64,000 nt of DNA from Akebia trifoliata (taxonomy: Eukaryota > Streptophyta > Magnoliopsida > Ranunculales > Lardizabalaceae), in assembly GCA_017979445.1 (NCBI GenBank), contig CM030711.1, positions 7,037,221 through 7,101,220 on the forward strand, read 5' to 3'. The translations under genes were made by a program, and so were the position numbers. Of the stretch, positions 53,885 to 64,000 are shown piece after piece. A model generated the notes under the pieces. It did no database searches and was not told where the DNA came from. It saw only the letters and a list, made by a program, of their open reading frames with translations. Numbering within the stretch: the first letter of the stretch is position 1; each line of letters starts with the position of its first letter.

Positions 53885-54180
53885 TGAAACACAGAAGAAA
53901 TAGGAAATTTATGAAACAATAGGTCATGCAATTAGAGAAAAATTCGGAGAGAAGAAAATAAAATTTGGGGATTTGTTTGTAACAGTGAAACCGAAATCGC
54001 CCGCCTCTCTGCAGAGAAAGGCAGCGGTTTCGGGCTGATTAGAACTTCTTGAGAACAATAAAAGGAGAGATCTTGCAGGCATTGAAGCAGATATCAGAGT
54101 GTGTGAGATGGAGAGAGAGGTTTTGAAACCCTAGTTTTCTTTTCAGAGAGATAGAGAGAGAGGGGGTTGGGCGTGTATGT
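53885..54180 (-). other. HUA2-like 5' leader / promoter-proximal region
   Basis: GA-rich sequence with 'aaaccctag' (54126-54134) and a (GA)n run at 54144-54162 upstream of the ATG at 53884. Likely transcribed leader; start not fixed. Confidence 0.5.
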
Positions 54181-54326
54181 TGTGGAAGAAGCCCTTTCAC
54201 ATCTTCTCTAGAAGATACGGATATCTATGAAATGTTGTACGCTATCCTGCACCGTATGTATACGGTTGGACGATGCTATAATACAATAAGTTCCATCAAA
54301 GTTTTGATAAGGGGATTAACAATATT

Positions 54327-54335
54327 CCACGTGGC
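54327..54335 (-). promoter_or_regulatory. G-box CCACGTGGC upstream of HUA2-like gene
   Basis: CACGTG core 444 bp upstream of the ATG, in GCCACGTGG context on the gene strand. Functional role inferred only. Confidence 0.4.
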
Positions 54336-54477
54336 ATATAAATTTTAGGGAACATTTGCTAATGTTTGGTTTTGAAGAAAAAAAATTGGGGGGTTAATTC
54401 AGCCCAAAAATAAATTAAATAAATAATAATTTTTGACTAAAATTGGTTCAAATAAAGAGTTACCTGATGATTTGAAT

Positions 54478-55090
54478 CGATAAATCAATTTTCGGTCTAC
54501 CATTGCGTACTCGTTTTTTTCCGATTAAGTCATTGTAAACCACCTTAGAGACCTATTAAGAATCAAGTCTCCTTCGAAGGTAACTGAGTAAGTAGTGGAT
54601 TTGTTTTACTTATAACGCTTTTATAAAGACACTAAGTAGTTTAATTGAATATTAATCACGACACGACTCAAATATCATCGTAGGTTGCAAGCATCTGGTA
54701 CAAGAGTCATATGTGTAATATTATTCATGTTTGTTGAAGTTTTGCATCACATTATGTGAATCCATTGATTTTGACTTGATTGGAAATTTGTTTCAAATAA
54801 GTTGATTTTACTGATAATATACCAAATTATGGGTGTCGATAGGTACCTAAGCCAAATATATCTTATGTATTTGTACTTGATTAATCGGTTTTGGGTCTAT
54901 CATCATGGACTCGATCATTTTCAGTTCGATTGTGACGAACAATTTTAAAGACCTAATGAAAATCTAATCTCCTTCGATCGCCTGGTGAGTAAAAATGTAA
55001 GTAGCGGATATATTTTATATATAAGGACATTCGCCTCAAGTTCAAGTATTTTGCACAATATAAGAGGTTGTAGCCAGATACAAAAGTCAA
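54478..55090. repeat. diverged direct duplication (~240 bp, period ~400 bp)
   Basis: 54478-54720 and 54880-55090 share word order: 'ttcggtctaccatt..g.actcg', 'agacctattaagaatcaagtctccttcgaa', 'gtaagtagtggatttgttttacttata', then 'gcaagcatctggtacaagagtc' versus 'ggttgtagccagatacaaaagtc'. No ORF. Confidence 0.7.
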
Positions 55091-58000
55091 ATCTATGTTA
55101 CTTGGTTTCGTTCGTTTTGAATTCAAGATTGTTATTTGTGGTTTGCCACTCTAAAATGAACCCGTTTCGTAAGGGTGGGTAGAGATAATTTGCTCGTTGA
55201 TTCACTTCGGCATGTATATAATTCAAGTAACAAGTTATAAATTCAATTATAATGTTAAAAAAATTAAATTAAATAAAAACAAATTAATATAACAATCTAA
55301 ATTCTAACATAAGCAACGAAAAATGTATAATAAATTGGTTTGGTTCACCGAACCAAATTGTTCAGTTGGTTAAGTCAAATGCTTTGATCCATCGAACCCA
55401 ACCAAAATTCAATAGGTTCATGATTCGATTGATTTTACAAACCCAACACAAATCGTACCATGAACTGATTAGGTTTGTATTAATTCACTATTCAGATTAG
55501 CACCAACGAATTGGGTAACATAGAATCAAATCTCATGTGATTGTGATATCATTAATGTTACGAAAAAATCATAATGAAGGTGAAGTTTTACAAAACAAAG
55601 TTAAGATTCAAAAGCATCCAAAATGCAAATATCATTTCCCTAGCTAATAATGTTGTTGGAGAGCCATCAAGTTCATCAAACAATCAATTTTGATGTGGCA
55701 CATGTGCTTTGGATGTACCTCACAACCTGCAAATACGAGTAAAAACTAAACCGTCTATCATACTGGATACACAACGAGATGGATATTGGGTATTTGTACG
55801 ATTGGTTCTGGCTCCAAGTATCTATCATCCTTTGAACCATAATCAATAAGAATTGGAATCCAAATGTTATTTGGGTTTCGATTATAGTTATATGTGGAAC
55901 CACACCAATTATGTTGTGTTGACCCCCTACAAACTTAATTTCTTGACAAATATAGATTTCCAAAATCAAATAATGTTTTGCAGGTTTTCTGGCAAACTAT
56001 ACCACCACATTGTGGCTTGAGTCGACTCGAGCAGAGTTTGCAGAGTGAGTTGAAAGGTAGTTTACTTTAGTCAATTCTCGTCTTGACCTTCATTTTTTTA
56101 AGCAAATGTTGAAGGGACTACGTTGCGCAAGACATTGCGTTGACATGAACCTGTGCATAGAACCATTGATACTTTCCTTGAAATACAAACAAGAAGCATT
56201 TATGATTCTGTGCACACCACATCAGTGCAATGTCTTGCATAGTTACTTCAACATAATTTTTTTATACATATAACGACTTGGATTAGACGTAAAAGCCAAT
56301 TATATTGAAAGAGTCATGATGTTCTGACTCCTCTAACATACTCCTTCCCCATTTACTACCTAGATGAAGTATGTGATAGAATTGTAAATTTTATTTCCTC
56401 AGGGTGCACAATTGGACATTCCCATAAACATGAGCATTTGTGTATCTCGAGAAAGAAAATTTACAGTTCTGCCACATACCCCATGGAAAGAGTAGAGGGG
56501 GAGTTAGAAAATCATTATTCATATAGAAATGTATAGTTTTTTTTTTTTTTTTAATAATGTAAATGTTTATGATTTATATAAAATCATCATTATTAAAAAT
56601 CTATCCAAACAATTTGGAGTCGACTAAACAAATCTTATTCCTCCACTATTACCTCTCTAGAGCCATGTCTTCTCTCCAAGATAGTTATATTATTTACTAA
56701 GTCCAATAAATTTAAAAAAGAAAATTAATTAATTATCTATGAGTATCTAAATATATATTGTCAAATTGATTTAAATAACTTTTTGAGGATTTAATTGGTA
56801 CAGTCAGATTCAACCCAAAAATTAAAATCATCCTTTGTAATGTACAAATCTAATATCATACAAGGAAAGATTGTGTCAGATGGTAATTCTTAGATTCAAA
56901 CAAAGGAAGGATTGTGACAAGTTGTAATTTAAGATGTATTATTAAATTTTGATGGAAACATCTTTATTGCACGACTCATTCATGGTCTTTTATGGAAAAA
57001 GCTTTGATTAAGACATTGTAAAAAAAAATGCCACCTGGCATGACATTAGATCTAGTGACCTTATCAAATTTGGAATTTTCTTAAATCTTTAATGAATCTA
57101 CCATTCTATAATTAGTATCATTGATACTTTTTGTAGTTCTATTAATTAAATAAATGTCTTCATCTAAATTTGATAAAGACATCTTTGTCAAAAGTTCAAA
57201 TTATGTGCTGTCTTACTTTGTTAATTATATACACTAGAAGGTGGTATGAGTAAAAGCACACTTGTAATTTTAAAAACTAATTAACGTGATTTTAGAGTCC
57301 AACAATTGCAAATTTCATGGTGTTTGACACACATGATCTTGATTATATTGAGTTTAAATGTTAAGGTAGGGGAATTTTTGGAATCCAATTTTTTATGTCG
57401 AACCACTTCTACTCCACCTTCTCTCGTTATAATAATAGTAAAAAGAGGTGGGGAGACTTGCCATGTCATGGGCTTGAATTGGGCCTCAGAATCTTAACCT
57501 AAACTCACCTTATCAAATGGTCAACCTACGCCTAGTAGCAAAAGTCTGGGGTTAAGATCAACCTAGCCTACATTTGTTTAGGAATATAAGGTATATATGG
57601 TTTAGGATTCTCATGAAAAAAACATATGATCTTGACCATTTAAACACAAAATCTAATTATTAAGATTTATCATTGGGATAAGTATCATCAAGATATGTGT
57701 TGTCAAGATACGTATAAATCTCAATTTTTGGATTTTGTATCTAAACGGTTGGGATCATGTGTGATGAGTTCTCACGAGTCAGTTTCCATGAATCAATAGA
57801 TCCCAAACCTATAATAAATAGGTTATTGGGTCGGTATTACTCCAACGTTAAACAGGAATCGGGCCTATCTTGATACATAAACAGATTTAATTATACTACC
57901 CAAACCCGATCTATGTATGTCCAAGCTAAACTAAGGGTTCAATTGGGTAACCTAGATCGGACCGAACTTGATTTACAATTTACCATGTTTTGTTCAATTC

Positions 58001-60246
58001 CGGGTTCACTCAGACCGATGACCTAAAGGTGAACCTAAACCTCGTGAAATCAATTCGGGTTCAGTTACCATCCGGGTTTTTGTGTGTGTGTTTTTTGTTA
58101 GTTTTTTTTTCCGTAAAATTGAGTCAAACATTGTGCCACGGCTCCCATGTTTTTTTTTTTATTATAAAAAAATGTCAGAACGAACTCAAGCCCGTTGGAG
58201 TAGTACAAAAAGGGTCAAATACTGAGATCAATCTCATACACCTAACCCGAATCGAACCTATGAGGATCGAGTTGGTCACGATTCAGGTAAGTTACCAATT
58301 CCAATCCGATTTTTGGGTTTAAAAATTGGGTCGGGTTACCGATTCCAGAATTTTTGAACACCCCTAGGCCAGACTAAAACCGTGTTCATTCCCAAAAGTA
58401 CTATCGTGTAATGAGGGTCTTACGATTGGTTGAGTGTATCATAAAGATCGTGTTGATTTAAGAATCTTTGGCATTTTGTGGCTTTGGGCTACACAAGTTA
58501 GCATTAAATTCACAATCAATCATTGTTATTTTTAGAGGGTCAATTCAATGTTTGGTTACCAAAAATCTAATTAGGATAAAACTTAGTTTGTGTTTGGAAG
58601 AGGAATACTAGATACTACAATTGGATTGAAATGGGCATCGTTCAAACTATATTTTTTTATCCCCATCAAGACAATCGAAACACATCCAAGTTGATGTAAC
58701 TCATTTGTTTTTCAATGTGATTCAACCCAAAATTCGTTTGGGCCAACTTGTTGAGTTGTATTCGAAATACGCCACCTCACGGTTAGAAACTTACCACTCT
58801 ATGAGAATACTTTTAGTACTTTTCTATTAAAAAAAATTATTTGAAATACTTAATTTTTTAAATAAATTTAACATGTGTAGGTATTCAATTTTATTGTCAT
58901 CGAGTTGACTCACTTGGTGGATGTTCAAGTTGAGTGGATGCTTTTCGAGTTTTAAAACAATGCTTGTGTTTAGTACCCCTTCAAATCATCATAAAATGTA
59001 GTAAATGCAACACATTTTCAAGATTTGCTTATTTTACAGGTGTTTGTCTGCAATATTCAAAAGTGGTTTTAGATGTAAGAGCATCTCCAATAGTTTCCTC
59101 TTCCCTATTCTAAAACATAAGGAAGAAACACTATACAGAAAGGTCAAAAAAGTAAGGTGTTGTAGTAGTCTCATCCTCTGTATCCTCAAATATCACCTTT
59201 ATTGACAAAATTGTCGTGTATTCATTTAAAACATACTATCTTAAAAAAATTTGTTTAAAAGCTAAATAAATGCTACATGTTTTATTATTCCCTCCACTTT
59301 GTCTCCCTCAATAGTTGAATAATAAATTATGTGGTTAGGTAGTAAATATTTGAAAAAATAAATAATATTGATAAATAGATTGCACTTACTAGTAATTTTT
59401 ATTATCATTAATGAACATTGTCATACATGGGGTAAACTAGGGCTGGCAATGGATTAGTACCAAACTATTACTGATCCAAAACCATTGTTATGTAGTCCAA
59501 ATCTGATCTGACCCAATCAAATAAAAAATACTTTGAACCAAATTCGACTTGAAAGAAGTTAACACTAATCCGATTCCAATCCGAGTTTTCACGTTCAAAC
59601 ACATATTTTGAATCTCTTGAAAAATATATTAAAAAAATCAAAATCTTTGGAAAAAAATCCATGAAAATTGTTGTCTAGATCCCAAACCACACATGAAAAT
59701 CGATTATTGAACTTAATCCATTCTAATGCCAAAGCAATTAATTCCAACAACAAAACCCCAAGAAATGTGTTGCAAAGCAAATACAAGTAATAATAAAGAA
59801 AGTAGAGAAAATAACACAACTACTACACAAAATACACGTACAATGGCTCTACATCCATGGGCAAGCCGACAAGTAGAAATCTATTATTTATAGAAGAAAT
59901 TATAAAAATAGTGGTTTATACTTACCTCAAATTATCCGGTGAAATCCACCAAATCTCTACACCCAACTCTAGTAAGAACCCAAACGAAGATATTGATCTC
60001 ACTCCATTGTCACAAGAAAAATTTGTAAGGTCTACACATTTTTTATTTCAAATATAGGGTAGAAAATAGAGAAAAATGCAATAGGGTACGAAATGAGAAG
60101 ACTGATGGGAGGGGGTTTTCATAATTTTCTCTATGAATAAAAGGAATTGATGAAGAAGAGGAGGTCGTTGCAGATGTTCTAAATCATGGTAAAATCCTGT
60201 AAGAAAGTAAGGAAAAAAGTTAAGATTTTTTTAAAAGGACAAAACT
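55091..60246. other. gene-free interval
   Basis: About 5 kb of AT-rich sequence. Inverted-repeat, hAT-like fragments rich in 'gggtcgg/aacccgat' words occur at about 57830-58375 and 59430-59600. A 17-T run lies at 56530-56546. No protein family recognised on either strand. Confidence 0.5.
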
Positions 60247-62830
60247 TTTTTTTTTTAAAGGTCAACAGGGTTAAGACAGACCCAGACCAGTTACAACCTC
60301 AGGAAAAGACAACCCATTTTATCCTGGGAAATAAGATAACAAGGGAAGGCGAAGATTTACAAGTGATCTCCGAATAGCCAAAGAAAGAAGAAAAAGAAGC
60401 AAGGTAGTCATCCACCTTGTTGGCTTCTCTAAAAACATGCATGAAACTAACAACATTGAAGCTGGCCAATAAGCTCTTAATCAACACAACCAAGTGCTGG
60501 ACGTACCAAAGGGTGTTCTATCTGCCATTTAGAATCTTAACAGCCATAATGAAGTCCGGTTGAACTAAAATTTTAGAACATCCTTTGGATCTAGCAAACT
60601 TAAACCCATGAAGAATACCTTGCATCTCATGGTATATAACTGATTTTGGGTTTTCACATCTAGCTAAGGCAACCACAACCTCACCATTTTGGTCTCGAAT
60701 AACTGTCTCATAGCCTCCTCTAATTTCTGAATACAAACCATCAATGTTAAGGGCATGCATTCTCTGATTTGGTTCAACCAATTGCATAAAGTACCAGGCT
60801 TGTGAACAAATGTAGCATTAGTACCCCAAGCATGCAAAAAAGATTTGTTGTAGTCGGAGTCTTCTATTTTGCTCAAGGTGTCTTCAAACTTAAACTGAAC
60901 ATCTTCAACAATTTTTCTTAAGCACTTGATTTGGGCCACTGAATTTGCCTTGGTAGATCCTATTGCATATTTCCCTCCATATGTGGTAAATAAACGCACA
61001 AAAAGCCACCTTTTTATTTTTTTGGATAAGGGCACCTCCTGTAAAGTTTATGGCAACCCACTTTCCAACAACTCTACTCACCAAGCATTTCTTGAGAATT
61101 TCGGTCCATATCCATTTTGCAAAATGACAGCTTCTAAGTTTGTGGTTGGTGTCTTCTTCATGGGATCTACAAAACCAACAAGTCGCATCAACAGTTACGC
61201 CTCAAGACTTGAGTTTCATTAAGATTTTCTGTCTACCTTTGAGGGCAAACCATGTTATAAAACTCTGTCTAGGAATGTTGTTCCAAATCATGTGCACCCA
61301 AACAAGTAGTTAGAATGGGAAGACAAATATTTCACTGCTGAACTAATCGAGTATAAACCATCTGCATTGCCCTTCCAAATCACTCGATCCAAAACTCAAT
61401 CATGATGGGAATTTGGCTAAGGAGGGAAGAAATATGAGACAAAGGGGAATCCCTCCCCATAGGAATGCCCCAGTTACAATTTCTAATAATGGCTGAAACC
61501 ATTATTTTAGGACCAACTAACGAATAGTGGGCTAGTTCTTCGGGAAAATCACCTTTTAAGATCCCTAATGGGTACTAGGGGTCATCCCACAAAGAAATAG
61601 ATCTTCCATTGTCGATCAAGTGTAATGTGTTGTCTGAAGCTAACTTCCTAGCTTTAAGAATTTTCCTCCAGCTCTATGATGCTTTCCTTGGAATTTTGAG
61701 AGTCCAGAAGTTCTCGTTTTTAACAGGGTGGTGTTTCACCTATCTACTCTATATCGTGTCTTTGTTAAAGGTAATCATATAAGCATATCTAGATAATGTA
61801 GCTGAATTCCAAGCAGAGGTGCTCCCCAATCCCAGGCTTCCTTATTTGAAAGGTATCTTCCCAACTGATCAATCTATTACTTATGTGATTGCCTGATCCA
61901 GACCAAAGAACTCTAACACACACTTTGTCTATCCCTTTAACAACCAGGAATGGAATAACAAAGTAATTGTACAAAAAACCTTGATGCTTAAAAAAGTAGA
62001 CTTCACAAGCTCCAGCCTACCCGCATATGAAAGAAATCTTTCCTTCCAAGAGTTAATTTTCTGAGTCATTTTCTCAACCAGAGGGGAACAATCCTTACAA
62101 GATAGTCTTGAAGAAAGAAGGGGGAAGCCCAAATATCTGATAGGCAAGTTGTCTTTCTTAACTCCCAGGATTGATGAAAAATCATCAGCCAAACCTTTAT
62201 TATTACTTGCCATGAAAAAAACACTTTTATCAAGGTTGACCTCTAATCCAGTGAATTCTTTAAAGCCCTCCAAGACATTTTGAATAGCTAAACCACTTTT
62301 GCGATTTCTTTTGGAGAACATAAGAAGGTCATTAGTAAAACAGAGATGGGAAATGCTATGTTTCTTACACTTAGGGTGGAAATCAAACTAATCATGTTAA
62401 CTTGCCTTTGGAATAACAAATTCAAGACTTTCATAACCAGCACAAAAAGGTAAAGGGACAGAGGGTCCCTTGTCTCAACCCTTTTTTACCATCAAACCAT
62501 CCTACATAAGAGTCGTTGAGAGAAATGGTGTAGGAGACACTCGAAATACATTTAAGAATCTATTTAATGATTTTCTGGGGGAACTTAAAGGCAATGAGAC
62601 TAGCTTTGATGGCATCCCACTTCACGGTGTCAAAGGTTTTCCTTAGGTCCATTTTAACTATCTCTATTGGGCTAATATTCTTCCTGTGGTAATTCCTGAT
62701 AAATTTATGAGCAAGTAAGATGTTGTCCGCTAGGCCATGCCCTTTGATGAAGGCAGATTGGTTCAATCCCACAAACTTATGAGTGACCTGTCCAAGCTCA
62801 TAGAATGATTGGTTAACAAAAAAAATTGTA
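60247..62830 (-). mobile_element. LINE retrotransposon with RT and RNase H remnants
   Basis: Minus strand in order: reverse transcriptase piece 62772-62560 (NQSAFIKGHGLADNILLAHK; KMDLRKTFDTVKW, motif A), the region at ~62350 where the usual FADD catalytic box reads FTND, RT C-terminal part 62321-61929 (NLPIRYLGFPLLSSRL, GRLELVKSTFL), a degraded zf-RVT stretch, and a plant-type RNase H piece 60760-60518 (LNIDGLYSEIRGGYETVIRD; KILVQPDFIMAVKIL). It ends at a T-run (60247-60258; poly-A on the minus strand). ORF1 and endonuclease are missing and frames are broken, so it is inactive. An RNase H-bearing L1-like LINE, distinct from the RTE pieces. Confidence 0.87.
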
Positions 62831-64000
62831 TCTAGTCCAATAAAGGTGTAAAAAGTATAAACAAAATGCCAGAGTATTTAATTATTTAAATTACTTATAA
62901 TTCATTGATTTAAACAAAAAATAATTAAAAGTAGTCAAATTTATCCTAAATCTATATATATAAAAAAAGGTGAGTGACCCATAAAATATCAAAAAATAAT
63001 CAAAGTTTCTAAAAATAATAAAAGTTATCGAAATATTTGAAGGAACATTTAACATTTTTTTCAGGCATGAAAATATGAATATTTAAATATTAATTTATGG
63101 GTCACATTCTCGTGTAAAATTAACAGTGGGTCTCAAGGTTATATGAAATATATGTTTTTTCTTCTGTTTTGCATTTTTAGATTTATTCAACATCTTAAAG
63201 GTGTTTTACAAACGTTTCTTGATAATCCTATAATAAGTTCATTTTTTGTTAAAAAAATCAAATGCATCTTATTTTCTATACGTTATTTATGAGAAAATCA
63301 TGATGTTTCATTTTTATCCAATTTAAGATAGTTTACTTACAATTCACCTGTTTTATTTTGTTTTTCTTCAAGGTATTACATAATTCATTTATTTTATGAG
63401 AGTTTATATACTCAATGAGCTTAGTAAGAACAAATGTTTTAGTAGGTAATAAAATATTAGAGAAACTACAATACAAACCACTTGTAAAGTACTATAACGA
63501 ATTGTAATTTCAAAACGTTACATTTTACGATGTACTAAATATGACCAAACTTGTGAATTAGGAAAAACATTTTGTTGAAATATTCCTAGGGTTGACATGG
63601 GCCAAACCAGTGTGACTGACCTTAAATTTAAGCATAATAGGGCCATAATTGGTTTTGAACTTAGATATTTATTTAGGCTCAAACTGTAAATGGGATGCAC
63701 CTTAATATCTAAGCCTTTATTAGCAAGAATTAAGAATTGTAGTGAATTATGACTTGTGAGTGGCTACATAGATAGAAACATTTAATGTTATATTTCATTG
63801 GGGCACATGAGGATAATGGGCACAACTTAACAAAATCCTTAATTAATAGATCAAATCATGTCCGGATCAATTCAATATTGAACAAATAATGACCCAATGT
63901 TTATGTGTATTATGAAATAATTTTTCCATATGTTCTGAACTGAAATTATATAGGTCATCAATAAGATATTTTCAATCCTTTACTTACTATTTTTCAGGTT
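62831..64000. other. right-hand gene-free interval
   Basis: AT-rich sequence with no recognisable gene. The window ends in 'tactatttttcaggtt', which could be a splice acceptor of an exon lying beyond the edge, but this cannot be judged from four bases. Confidence 0.4.

Overview
This is a plant nuclear window. Genes are intron-rich with GT-AG introns (plus one GC-AG), several introns exceed 1.5 kb, and LINE, SINE, LTR and MITE remnants are abundant. A nuclear copy of plastid DNA is also present. The proteins are of angiosperm type. I cannot name the species; long, transposon-filled introns would suit an early-diverging eudicot or another non-Brassicaceae angiosperm.

Layout. (1) 36-10356, plus strand: the 3' part of a CNNM/CorC-like DUF21-CBS membrane protein gene, 12 coding exons, 5' end outside the window. 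(2) 12144-21315, plus strand: a complete eight-exon gene for a 618-residue CUE-domain, coiled-coil protein, with a 5'-UTR intron. (3) 21316-28215: a gene-free interval between convergent genes, holding two copies of a tRNA-like SINE, a MULE-type MITE with 9-bp target duplications, another inverted-repeat element and a dispersed repeat. (4) 28216-33095, minus strand: a complete six-exon glutathione peroxidase gene (169 aa), whose third intron carries a psbH-petB plastid insertion. (5) 35114-53884, minus strand: a complete 11-exon HUA2-like gene (1471 aa; PWWP, RPR/CID and proline-rich parts) with a 10.6-kb intron holding a decayed Ty3/Gypsy element. (6) 53885-64000: the HUA2-like promoter, then gene-free sequence with a decayed LINE at about 60.25-62.83 kb.

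The four genes have unrelated roles (Mg/metal transport, ubiquitin binding, thiol peroxidase, transcription/pre-mRNA processing) and do not form a cluster. Every exon junction below was read by eye and checked by reading-frame arithmetic.

I found no convincing new biological system. The most interesting items are a palindromic MITE family whose copies contain one or two stem-loops of about 95 nt inside introns, the intact plastid fragment in the peroxidase gene, the GC-AG intron in the HUA2-like gene, consecutive weak splice donors in the CUE gene, and transposons dated or bounded by clear target-site duplications.
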